DNA of 64,000 nt from Sneathiella sp. P13V-1. GTDB taxonomy: Bacteria > Pseudomonadota > Alphaproteobacteria > Sneathiellales > Sneathiellaceae. The stretch's first letter is position 1. Every line of letters starts with the position of its first letter. Shown here in pieces: positions 31,945 to 39,749 of this stretch. A program made the translations under genes and the position numbers. The stretch is taken from positions 1,364,001 to 1,428,000 of the forward strand of contig NZ_WYEU01000001.1 of NCBI RefSeq assembly GCF_015143595.1, given 5' to 3'. The notes under the pieces were generated by a model. It searched no databases and was not told where the DNA came from. It worked only from the letters and a program-made list of their open reading frames with translations.

Positions 31945-33589
31945 AAAGCTGTTCCTTAAACGGTGCTTGTCCAATGCGGCGGTAGGTGGTCAGGAAATCT
32001 TCTTCTTCGTCTTCGCGGTTTTGAAGATAGACGTCCAATACAGTTCCAACAGCGCCGACAATTTCATCTGCAGTGAAAGCAGGGCCAATGATCTTGCCGA
32101 TCGCAGCATCTTCACGGGCGCTACCACCCAATGTGAGCTGGTAGACCTCAATACCTTTCTTGTTCACCCCCAGAATACCAATATTGGCAACATGGTGATG
32201 ACCACAGGCATTGATACAGCCAGAGATGTTCAGGCTGATATCACCCAAATCATTGACGTAATCATAATTTTCGAAACGATCCGTGAGTGCCTGAGCAATT
32301 GGCAGGGAACGTGCGGTCGCAAGAGAGCAGTAGTCCATTCCTGGGCAGGCGATGATATCCGTCAGATGATTGTAGTTAGGGGTCGCAAGTCCAAGGTTCT
32401 TGAGCTCCTGCCACAATTCATAAAGATCGGTCAGTTTCACATCTGACAGAACAAGATTCTGGCGATGGGTTGAGCGGATCTGACCCAAGCTGTAGCGATC
32501 TGCCAGATCAGCGATGGAATCCATCTGATCGGCGGTCACATCCCCTGGTGGCTGATCAGGAGATTTCAGAGATAGATAGACAACGCGATATCCGGATTTT
32601 TTATGAAGCTCCAGATTATTGTCGACCCATTTTGCGAAATCTGTGTCTGTCAGCAGATGTTGATCAAATGTTTCGTCAAAATCTGCAAGGTCTTCATATT
32701 CAGGATCTTTGAAATGGGCACGGATTGCGTCAATATCCTCATCGCGCAAACGTAGCTTGCTCGCCTTGATATTTTCCCACTCGGCTTCTACCAATTCGCG
32801 GAATTTCTCTTCGCCTGTTTCGTGGACCAGAATCTTGATCCGGGCCTTGTACAGATTATCCCGGCGCCCAAGCTGGTTATAGACCCGCAAGATAGCTTCC
32901 ATATATGTCAGCATGTCATGAACCGGCAAGAAGTCACGCACCAGTTTGCCGATCATCGGTGTTCGGCCGAGGCCACCACCAACGTAAACTTCCAGTCCGA
33001 GCTCACCGGCATCGTTCTTCACAAGGCGCAGACCAATGTCGTGAACCGCAACGGCAGCACGATCGTGAATGGCACCGCTGACCGCGATTTTAAATTTGCG
33101 CGGCAGGAAGTTGAATTCCGGATGGAAAGTTGACCACTGACGGATCAGTTCACAGTAAGGGCGCGGATCCGCGATCTCGTCCCTTGCGACACCAGCAAGG
33201 GGGTCAGACGTAGTGTTACGGATACAGTTGCCACTTGTCTGGATCGCGTGCATTTCGACGGCTGCGAGCGCATCCAGAATCTCTGGCACCTCTTCAAGTT
33301 TCGGCCAGTTATACTGGATATTTTGACGGGTGGAGAAATGCCCATATCCTCGGTCATAACGGCGTGCGATGTGGGCAAGGGTCCGCATTTGCTCGGATGA
33401 CAATAAGCCATACGGCACCGCGACGCGCAGCATGTAAGCATGCAACTGCAAATACAAACCATTGCGCAGGCGCTGATTTTTAAACTCTTCTTCAGACAGG
33501 TCGCCCTTCAGTCGGCGCTCTACCTGATCGCGAAACTGCGTCACCCGCTCCAACAGGAGTTGGTGATCTGCTTGTGAATACTGATACAT
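31937..33589 (-). CDS. cysI: Assimilatory sulfite (nitrite/sulfite) reductase hemoprotein, CysI type
   Basis: Siroheme/[4Fe-4S] reductase of 550 residues. The cluster-binding cysteines are in IACPGMDYCSLATARS and SGCINACGHHHVANIG near residues 440 and 480, and the siroheme-pocket segment YGHFSTRQNIQYNW lies near residue 80. It reduces sulfite to sulfide (six electrons) for cysteine synthesis. The neighbours cysH, DUF2849 and DUF934 point to sulfite rather than nitrite. It follows the DUF2849 gene by 20 bases. Confidence 0.9.
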   Translation of the reverse strand: MYQYSQADHQLLLERVTQFRDQVERRLKGDLSEEEFKNQRLRNGLYLQLHAYMLRVAVPYGLLSSEQMRTLAHIARRYDRGYGHFSTRQNIQYNWPKLEEVPEILDALAAVEMHAIQTSGNCIRNTTSDPLAGVARDEIADPRPYCELIRQWSTFHPEFNFLPRKFKIAVSGAIHDRAAVAVHDIGLRLVKNDAGELGLEVYVGGGLGRTPMIGKLVRDFLPVHDMLTYMEAILRVYNQLGRRDNLYKARIKILVHETGEEKFRELVEAEWENIKASKLRLRDEDIDAIRAHFKDPEYEDLADFDETFDQHLLTDTDFAKWVDNNLELHKKSGYRVVYLSLKSPDQPPGDVTADQMDSIADLADRYSLGQIRSTHRQNLVLSDVKLTDLYELWQELKNLGLATPNYNHLTDIIACPGMDYCSLATARSLPIAQALTDRFENYDYVNDLGDISLNISGCINACGHHHVANIGILGVNKKGIEVYQLTLGGSAREDAAIGKIIGPAFTADEIVGAVGTVLDVYLQNREDEEEDFLTTYRRIGQAPFKEQLYG

Positions 33590-33609
33590 TCTCTAGCTCG
33601 TTTGAGTGA

Positions 33610-33930
33610 TCAGGCTGCGGCTTGTGTGTGCTGCTTGGTTTTGCCTGAGATAGGTAATTTAATGGTTGGGCCGCCCGCACGGATACGTTCCCTGTTTTCT
33701 AAAGGAACGAGGCGTCCATCTTCACTTGTCACGTCTACGGTGTAAGGGCCAACGATAATGTTGTTTTGCTCCCCACGATCCGCTTCAAGTTTCAACGTCT
33801 CTTCAGCCACCTGTTCTGTACTTGTGGCGTTGGTAAAGTCAGTTGTCCAAACGGCTTCTCCATCTCTTAAAGATAGATAAGCGACAAGTCCCTCTTTCAG
33901 CAGGGAGGCTGTGTAGATTTTATAAGTCAT
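33610..33930 (-). CDS. DUF2849 protein of sulfite reduction cluster
   Basis: Small protein of 106 residues starting MTYKIYTASLLKEGLVAYLS, characteristic of DUF2849 proteins located directly upstream of alphaproteobacterial sulfite reductase genes. Function unknown; a role in sulfite reductase assembly or sulfur relay has been suggested by context only. The ATG at 33930 has GGAG upstream; a start five codons earlier is possible. It is the first gene of the DUF2849-cysI-DUF934 operon and is preceded by an AT-rich promoter region with an inverted repeat. Confidence 0.85.
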   Translation of the reverse strand: MTYKIYTASLLKEGLVAYLSLRDGEAVWTTDFTNATSTEQVAEETLKLEADRGEQNNIIVGPYTVDVTSEDGRLVPLENRERIRAGGPTIKLPISGKTKQHTQAAA

Positions 33931-33957
33931 CGTCAATCTCCGCATTTCGGGATTAGA

Positions 33958-33989
33958 ATTTAGATCAAATATAGGAAATAAATCTAAAT
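33958..33989. promoter_or_regulatory. Inverted repeat upstream of the sulfite reductase operon
   Basis: ATTTAGAT (33958-33965) and ATCTAAAT (33982-33989) form an exact 8-bp inverted repeat with a 16-base spacer, followed by a palindromic ATTTAAAT at 34012-34019. The region lies between cysH and the DUF2849 start and is extremely AT rich. It is a candidate regulator site for sulfur control. Confidence 0.5.
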
Positions 33990-34034
33990 ACGCAATAAAA
34001 ATGTATATTAAATTTAAATACCAAAAAAATACTG

Positions 34035-34784
34035 TTAATTAATGGAGCTTATGTTACTTGGACGGCTCATATGAATGCCGCATTCGGTCTTGCCTTTACC
34101 AGACCACCGACCGGAACGGGCGTCACCTCCAGCAACGACACGTTCTGTACAAGGCATACAGCCGATGGATAGAAACCCGTCCGCAACCAACGGGTGAGGA
34201 GGGAGGTTCTTTTCCATGAAGGCAGCTTTGATATCCGCTTCGGACCAGTTTGCCAGTGGATTGATTTTGATAAATCCATCTGAGGCTTCGATCACCTCAA
34301 TAGAACTGCGGCTGCTTGCCTGAAAACGTTTGCGGCCAGTAATCCAACCTTTAAAACCAGAATCTTCCAGTACTTTCAGGGATTTGTCTAAAGGAAGTAC
34401 CTTCCTGATATGGCAGCATTTGTCTGAATCTGTGGTGAAAAGCATGTCATCAGGATCGAAATTTTCCAGATCTGCACTGTCTGGACGGATGATTCTCACA
34501 TCCTCAAGCCCCAGCAACTCTGTAATTTGCCGCTGATAGCGTAAGGTCTCGCCAAACAGGCGTCTTGTGTCCAGAAATACCACTGGAATAGATGGATCGG
34601 CTTTCGCAACCAGATCCAGAAGCACGACAGATTCCGCGCCGAAAGAAGATGTGATCATAATCTTGCCTTGCATCTCGCCCTTGGCAAGCGCGCTTAGAAG
34701 TTCGCCGCCATCAAGATGGCCGTATTTACCGCGTAGCTGTGCAGCAACTGTTTCAAGGTCTTGAGCAAGATCGATTTGGGACAT
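34035..34784 (-). CDS. cysH: Phosphoadenylyl-/adenylyl-sulfate reductase
   Basis: PAPS/APS reductase of 249 residues. The PP-loop is ITSSFGAESVVLLDLVAK near residue 45, and the C-terminal catalytic Cys lies in KTECGIHM. It also has the cysteine pairs SDKCCHIRKV and GCMPCTERVV that bind a [4Fe-4S] cluster, so it is probably the adenylyl-sulfate (APS) type found in many alphaproteobacteria. It makes sulfite, which the adjacent CysI reduces. Both its upstream (144 bases) and downstream flanks are strikingly AT rich. Confidence 0.92.
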   Translation of the reverse strand: MSQIDLAQDLETVAAQLRGKYGHLDGGELLSALAKGEMQGKIMITSSFGAESVVLLDLVAKADPSIPVVFLDTRRLFGETLRYQRQITELLGLEDVRIIRPDSADLENFDPDDMLFTTDSDKCCHIRKVLPLDKSLKVLEDSGFKGWITGRKRFQASSRSSIEVIEASDGFIKINPLANWSEADIKAAFMEKNLPPHPLVADGFLSIGCMPCTERVVAGGDARSGRWSGKGKTECGIHMSRPSNISSIN

Positions 34785-34928
34785 TGGTTTCTTCCATCTG
34801 CAACTGATTTTGAAAACATAATGTGAAATAATTTAATAGCAATAAAAAAATGTAATAAAAATAAACTACACATAAAATATGGTATTTATGAGAATGAGGC
34901 TTTTTGTTAGGATTTCTGCGGGGGAAGA

Positions 34929-35624
34929 ATGAAAAAACGCGTTATCAAGCGAATTGCCGTAACTTTAGGGGCTGTGATTTGTATCACGCAGAGCCCATTG
35001 CGTGCAGAACCCAGATTTGCGTCTTTGGAAGTTGGTGATCGTCAAGTCACTTTGGACTACCTGCATTGGTTTAAAGCGCTTCCTGATCACATGTTAAGGG
35101 ATGTTAAAGCTGGTAATGTGAGTGTTTCCACAAACAGATATGGGGGGGAGTATCGTAAGCTGCTGGATGGAGAAGGGAACTGGCTTCAGAGGAGCTGGAT
35201 AGCACAAGGCTATGCTATTTATAATGGGATGGCGGGAATAAACACTGAATGGCGGATTTCTTTTCTAGAAGCAGAGCGACAAGCGCAAAAACAAAAATTG
35301 GGATATTGGGCGTCTCATACCGTTCGCCGGGCAACTAATTCAAACAGAATCAATGTAAATGGTTCTTTTCAGGTGATAGAAGGCGTCGTTCAATCTGTAG
35401 GGAAAAGTAAAGGCTGGATCTATCTCAATTTCGGATCCAACTGGAGGACAGATTTTACAGCCGCAATTCCGCCCAAAAACAAAGCCATATTTAAATCTAA
35501 AGGGTGGAAATTGGCAGAGCTTGAGAATATCTCTGTAAGGGTTAGAGGATATGTTCGGAAATATAATGGACCCTTCATGGAGCTATATTTTCCTGAGCAA
35601 ATTGAATTGAGCAACGAGGATTAG
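34929..35624 (+). CDS. Secreted SNase-like (thermonuclease-fold) protein, probably non-catalytic
   Basis: Protein of 231 residues with a signal peptide (hydrophobic VTLGAVICITQSPLRA, cleavage near residue 26). The middle resembles the second half of thermonuclease domains: DGEGNWLQRSWIAQGYAIYN and FLEAERQAQKQKLGYW. The N-terminal strand with the catalytic G-I-D-A-P-E type motif is not recognisable. The C-terminal part (GVVQSVGKSKGWIYLNFGSN) looks like an OB-fold. Its stop is directly followed by the M48 protease start, so they are co-transcribed and both periplasmic. Confidence 0.75.
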   Translation: MKKRVIKRIAVTLGAVICITQSPLRAEPRFASLEVGDRQVTLDYLHWFKALPDHMLRDVKAGNVSVSTNRYGGEYRKLLDGEGNWLQRSWIAQGYAIYNGMAGINTEWRISFLEAERQAQKQKLGYWASHTVRRATNSNRINVNGSFQVIEGVVQSVGKSKGWIYLNFGSNWRTDFTAAIPPKNKAIFKSKGWKLAELENISVRVRGYVRKYNGPFMELYFPEQIELSNED

Positions 35625-37118
35625 ATGATGAGTTTTCCAAATTCGGTCTTGCGCGCGATAGCAGTTCCAGCTTTATGCTTTAGCATCGCCATCGGAAATC
35701 TTGTTTCCCCTACAGTTGCCTATGCAGAAACGCGTAATGTCGCTGATATCTTCTCCATTTTTGAGCCTTCTGATGAGCAGGCGATCGGTGCTTCGCAGCA
35801 TAAAAAGATCGTTGAACAATATGGCGGTGAATATATTCAGGAAGGGCTTAATGACTATATCCTCGATATTGTTCTCAGGATTGTCTCCACAACTGAGCAG
35901 CGAAACCAGCCCTGGCGTGTGACCGTTCTTAACAGTCCCGTTGTAAATGCTTTCGCATTGCCGGGTGGTTATGTGTATGTGACACGCGGGCTATTGGCGC
36001 TTGCCCGAAACGAAGCGGAAGTTGCAGGTGTTCTGGGCCATGAGGTTGGCCACGTCATTGCCCGCCACGGGGTGCAGCGTCAATCGCGTGCAACAGGTGT
36101 TGGAATCCTGGGGGCTATCGCAGGTATTCTCACGCAAAACGCAGATGTGGCGCGCCTTGGACAGACTCTCGGTGGGTTGTTTATCGCGGATTATTCTCGT
36201 GATCAGGAATATGAAGCGGATAGTCTGGGGTTAAAGTATCTCGGCAGTAGCGGTTATCCGCGAATGGCTGTCGCGGATTTTCTTCAGCGGTTGGAAGATC
36301 ATGCTGAATTTGAAAAGAAAAAGGCCGGCAAAGATGGGCAAAGCGGTCAGTTTGATTTCTTTGCATCTCACCCACAAACAGAAGACCGTATAGATCGCGC
36401 CCGCAGCCTTGCCCGTCAGGCGGATGAAGGAGAGCGGGACAATGGACGTGACCGATATCTGGCAGCGACCGATGGCCTTAAATATGGAGATGATATTAAA
36501 GAAGGTGTTATTCGCGGACGTACCTTTATTCACCCGGATCTGCGCCTGACCTTCGATGCGCCGAAGGGCTTTCAGTTGATCAATTCCACCCGCGCCGTTT
36601 ATGCGCAGGATCGAAATGGTAACCGTATGGTTTTTGACATGGACCCACGAGGTCTTCGCGGGCAAAGTGCGGCAAGTTATCTGCAGAATGTCTGGATGAA
36701 AAACTATCAGGTTGGCAATATTCAGAGCCTCGATGTGAACGGCGCTCAGGCGGCTTATAGCCGGATCAACATCAAACAAAATAATGGGCGGGTGACCTAT
36801 CTTACCGCTGTGGTGATTAACTTTGGATATGAGCGCGTTGTTCGTTTCGCATATACGTCAAAACGTCGCTCCAACGAATTGGAGGAACGATATATTGAAA
36901 GTTTCCAGAGTTTCCGACCAATCGCCTATTCAGAAGCCTCAAAAATCAAGCAGCTGACACTCGCCATTAAAACTGTTGGGTATAGGGAAGATTTGGATGA
37001 TCTTGTGGACGAGATGCCAGAAGGTAAATTCCGCAAAGATCTGTTTCTGCTATTGAACCCTGAATTTAAGAAGCGTGATCCTAAGAGAGGGGATCAGTAT
37101 AAGATCATTCAGGACTGA
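35625..37118 (+). CDS. Periplasmic M48-family metalloprotease, BepA/YfgC-like
   Basis: Zinc protease of 497 residues with a signal peptide (ending near SPTVAYAETR). The active site is VLGHEVGHVIARHGVQRQ near residue 137, with the third ligand Glu in DQEYEADSLGLKYL. The rest has FDFFASHPQTEDRIDRA, typical of the BepA/YfgC group that controls quality of outer-membrane barrel proteins. The C-terminal 200 residues form an additional domain in place of the TPR repeats of E. coli BepA. Its 3' end overlaps the convergent phosphoesterase gene by 10 bases. Confidence 0.9.
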   Translation: MMSFPNSVLRAIAVPALCFSIAIGNLVSPTVAYAETRNVADIFSIFEPSDEQAIGASQHKKIVEQYGGEYIQEGLNDYILDIVLRIVSTTEQRNQPWRVTVLNSPVVNAFALPGGYVYVTRGLLALARNEAEVAGVLGHEVGHVIARHGVQRQSRATGVGILGAIAGILTQNADVARLGQTLGGLFIADYSRDQEYEADSLGLKYLGSSGYPRMAVADFLQRLEDHAEFEKKKAGKDGQSGQFDFFASHPQTEDRIDRARSLARQADEGERDNGRDRYLAATDGLKYGDDIKEGVIRGRTFIHPDLRLTFDAPKGFQLINSTRAVYAQDRNGNRMVFDMDPRGLRGQSAASYLQNVWMKNYQVGNIQSLDVNGAQAAYSRINIKQNNGRVTYLTAVVINFGYERVVRFAYTSKRRSNELEERYIESFQSFRPIAYSEASKIKQLTLAIKTVGYREDLDDLVDEMPEGKFRKDLFLLLNPEFKKRDPKRGDQYKIIQD

Positions 37119-37939
37119 TCTGAGATTTCGCTTGAAGAAATCAGATCGTCAATTTCACCATCAAGCGTGATGCAGGCCGCTGTCAACGGACCGCCGAAAC
37201 CACAGCCGCTATCCAGCGAAATGGTATGACCTGTTTCGACGACACCTTCATGCGCGCGATCAAATCCGCGGATAACACGTTTAAAGCCTGAATAAGGTGT
37301 TTCCATCTTATCAAAGAAACCGCTGCCCCACCAGAATGTGTCCGCTTGCTCGGTAACCGGGCGATTTGGGTCTATGCCCGCGTGAACCAGCAGTAATTCA
37401 CCGTTCATGCTATAGGCTGCCCGGCGCAGTGATATGAGAATGTCATTATGTCCCGGATGGCTTTGGATGGCATCCCGAAGACGGCCCGTCCAGCGTGTGG
37501 TTGCCAGAATGCCCTCTCGAAGATAGCCACGGGCTTCCTGCTCGCTGTGGCCATAGGCTTCCAACGTGGCGCCAATTCCGTGGTCAACCATCCAGTCAAA
37601 GACTTCGGTTGGATTACTTGCCAATTGAACTTGAAGAAGTTTGCGCAGCATTTCTTCCTGTGCGCCGCGTAGGAAAACAATGTCGTCCGGTTCCATACCG
37701 GGAAGACACAGACGATCAATGCGAAACGCCAGCAATTCGTCCAGCACACCCTTGATGTCACTTCCATGTCCAAGATAGTTGCCCAGATAAACCAGGCGGT
37801 CGCCATGCTGCCAGCGATCACTGATCTGATCATGGATCTGACGCAAGGCTTCAACTTCGCCATGAATGCAGGAAACTGCCCATACCCGATTGGTATAGGA
37901 GAGACACCCGAACTTTTCGCTGTGAGGATTGTGCTTCAT
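37109..37939 (-). CDS. Metallophosphoesterase-fold protein with degenerate metal site
   Basis: Protein of 276 residues with the layout of PPP/ApaH-type phosphatases, but the N-terminal metal-ligand motifs are altered. G-D-x-H-G reads VSCIHG (Asp to Cys24), G-D-x-x-D-R-G reads GNYLGHG (residues 53-59) and G-N-H-E reads GAQE (92-95). The later LLVHAGIDPNRP and ETGHTISLDSGCGFGG blocks are kept. It may therefore be non-catalytic or use a different metal set; role unknown. It is a single minus-strand gene, upstream of which lies the carD terminator. Confidence 0.8.
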   Translation of the reverse strand: MKHNPHSEKFGCLSYTNRVWAVSCIHGEVEALRQIHDQISDRWQHGDRLVYLGNYLGHGSDIKGVLDELLAFRIDRLCLPGMEPDDIVFLRGAQEEMLRKLLQVQLASNPTEVFDWMVDHGIGATLEAYGHSEQEARGYLREGILATTRWTGRLRDAIQSHPGHNDILISLRRAAYSMNGELLLVHAGIDPNRPVTEQADTFWWGSGFFDKMETPYSGFKRVIRGFDRAHEGVVETGHTISLDSGCGFGGPLTAACITLDGEIDDLISSSEISDQS

Positions 37940-38007
37940 GGTTTGATAGAATGAATCGTCCGATTCGTTTTTTCAAGCACTGATTCGCGATTCGATAAAA
38001 ATTTAAT

Positions 38008-38037
38008 AAAAAACCCGGGTGATGGCCCGGGTTTTTT
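38008..38037 (-). terminator. Rho-independent terminator after carD
   Basis: Perfect 12-bp stem AAAAAACCCGGG/CCCGGGTTTTTT with a 6-base loop, giving a T run on both strands. It ends the carD transcript; on the plus strand no gene reads into it. Confidence 0.93.
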
Positions 38038-38063
38038 GAATTTTCATGTCTTAACAAGCTGTA

Positions 38064-38561
38064 TTAGGCGGCTTTAAGAACCTTTTGAAGTTTTTCAGTG
38101 GCGGCATCGTCTTCGATTTTTTCGACAACAGCCAGTTCACGAGAGAGGCGCTCCAGAGCGGCTTCATAGATTTGACGCTCACTGTAAGACTGATCGGGCT
38201 GGTCTTCGTTACGGTGCAGGTCACGAACCACTTCTGCGATCTGAACGGGATCGCCGGAATTAATTTTCGCTTCGTACTCTTGTGCGCGGCGGCTCCACAT
38301 CGTGCGTTTAACACGAGCGCGACCTTTGAGGGTATCCAGAGCTGTCTTCATAGTTTTTGGAGACGACAGGGCGCGCATACCAACTACTTTGGCTTTGGCG
38401 ATTGGAACACGCAAAGTCATTTTTTCGTGCGCGAAATCAACAACATAAAGCTTCAGGCTCATTCCAGAGATTTCCTGATCTTCGATGCTGACAACCTGAC
38501 CAACGCCATGTGTAGGATAGACGACGTGATCTAAAGGTTCGAATTCCAAGTCTTTAGTCAT
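38064..38561 (-). CDS. carD: CarD-family transcriptional regulator
   Basis: RNA-polymerase-binding regulator of 165 residues. The N-terminal Tudor-like part has DHVVYPTHGVGQVVSIEDQE, and the helical C-terminus includes RVKRTMWSRRAQEYEAKIN. CarD stabilises open promoter complexes, notably at rRNA promoters. Length and sequence are those of the short alphaproteobacterial CarD. It lies downstream of the ferredoxin gene on the same strand, with 272 bases between. Confidence 0.93.
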   Translation of the reverse strand: MTKDLEFEPLDHVVYPTHGVGQVVSIEDQEISGMSLKLYVVDFAHEKMTLRVPIAKAKVVGMRALSSPKTMKTALDTLKGRARVKRTMWSRRAQEYEAKINSGDPVQIAEVVRDLHRNEDQPDQSYSERQIYEAALERLSRELAVVEKIEDDAATEKLQKVLKAA

Positions 38562-38833
38562 TTACTTCCTTCTCTCCACCAGGGGATGGTTTCAAAAATG
38601 CACAAAAAAATAGCAGCGATCCAAAGGGTAAGCTGCAACAGAAACCATTCCGGAAATGTGATGAATGCTTCCATCACCGGGCCAACGACAATAAAATTTG
38701 AAGATGGCAACGCTTAGACAGCCGGGAGAATCCCGCGACTGAAACAGGACTATAACACAATTTTAGACAAATTGCTAATCTAGAAGCATTAATTATACGC
38801 GGACCTGCTATTACAGGTCCGCATAGCTCAGAT
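38562..38833 (-). promoter_or_regulatory. carD upstream region
   Basis: A 272-base gap between the ferredoxin and carD genes. It holds the ferredoxin stem-loop at 38799-38822 and presumably the carD promoter. No convincing small gene was found in it. Confidence 0.4.
38799..38822 (-). terminator. Stem-loop after ferredoxin gene
   Basis: Perfect 9-bp inverted repeat GCGGACCTG/CAGGTCCGC with a 6-base loop, 12 bases past the ferredoxin stop. The tail is AT rich but not a clean T run. Confidence 0.6.
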
Positions 38834-39169
38834 TTAGGAACCTTCGCCTGGGTTGGAGCTGAATTGTTCCATTTTGCCCGATTTGCCGTTCCAGTCGTCT
38901 GCATCGGCTGGCGCATCACCTTTTTGTGTAATGTTTGGCCATTTTTCGGAATATTCACGGTTTAGTTCAAGGAACTTGTCTGCCTCACCTTCTGTGTCAG
39001 GCAGGATGGCTTCCGCGGGGCACTCTGGTTCACAAACGCCGCAATCAATGCATTCGTCTGGGTGGATCACCAGCATATTCTCGCCTTCGTAGAAGCAATC
39101 TACGGGGCAAACCTCAACGCAGTCCATAAATTTGCACTTGATGCAATTTTCGGTCACGACGTAGGTCAT
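38834..39169 (-). CDS. fdxA: Seven-iron ferredoxin FdxA
   Basis: Ferredoxin of 111 residues of the FdxA type. The N-terminal half has [19 protein letters not shown], which with its neighbours binds the [3Fe-4S] and part of the [4Fe-4S] site; [17 protein letters not shown] carries the C-x2-C-x2-C-x3-C-P motif. The C-terminal extension is acidic, as in other FdxA proteins. It is a soluble low-potential electron carrier; the partner is not indicated by neighbours. Gene order fdxA-carD is common in alphaproteobacteria. Confidence 0.95.
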   Translation of the reverse strand: MTYVVTENCIKCKFMDCVEVCPVDCFYEGENMLVIHPDECIDCGVCEPECPAEAILPDTEGEADKFLELNREYSEKWPNITQKGDAPADADDWNGKSGKMEQFSSNPGEGS

Positions 39170-39277
39170 TCTCTTCTCCAGCTCATTGGATTTTAATAAT
39201 TAGCTTTAATAGGAATTATCTTTATTGCCGTCGGCTGACAACCCCTTTTTGTTTAGTCTATGTCACAACCAGCGTGT

Positions 39278-39730
39278 TTATCCGGAAATGCCAAGTCGCG
39301 CCAAAACACGTTTTCGTGCTTTTCCGCTTTCTACATCATCCACATAAATCAGGCCACATATACGTCTCAACAGGTTTGCTTCATAATCGCTGAGAACGCC
39401 ATCTGCATAGACAATTTCCCAAAGCATTTCAACAATATGGACGCGATCATCAAAGTCGACGGTTTCTTTAACCGTGCGAGTGAAATACAAAATCTGATCT
39501 GAATTTGCGTGTGTTTTTTCAGCCTCAGAGATGATTTCCAGAACTTCCTTGTCCGTCATGTCGAAATGGCGCTTCAAGACAGAAGCCACCATTTCTTTTT
39601 CGGTTTCGCAGTAGGTCTCATCAGAGAGCGCCGCTTCAATCATCAGAGCAGCGATTGCGGTTGTTTTTTCATCAAGCGCTGATGCAGGTTCAGCTTCTTT
39701 GGAGAAAAGTTTCTTCAGTTGAGAGAGCAT
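39278..39730 (-). CDS. TerB-family protein
   Basis: Helical protein of 150 residues matching the TerB/tellurite-resistance-like fold: AIAALMIEAALSDETYCETE near residue 25 and VEMLWEIVYADGVLSDYEAN near residue 98, two copies of the acidic-helix pattern seen in TerB. Probably cytoplasmic and metal- or membrane-responsive; real function unclear and no other ter genes are nearby. It starts 20 bases after the secA stop on the same strand and may be cotranscribed. Confidence 0.85.
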   Translation of the reverse strand: MLSQLKKLFSKEAEPASALDEKTTAIAALMIEAALSDETYCETEKEMVASVLKRHFDMTDKEVLEIISEAEKTHANSDQILYFTRTVKETVDFDDRVHIVEMLWEIVYADGVLSDYEANLLRRICGLIYVDDVESGKARKRVLARLGISG

Positions 39731-39749
39731 CGTGACCTCCAGAACCTGA

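Noticed and set aside
31937-33589. Assimilatory nitrite reductase
   Set aside because: The family covers both, but cysH, DUF2849 and DUF934 neighbours point to sulfite; no nitrate or nitrite transport genes are seen.
39278-39730. Tellurite resistance operon
   Set aside because: Only a single TerB-like gene is present and it follows secA; no other ter genes occur.
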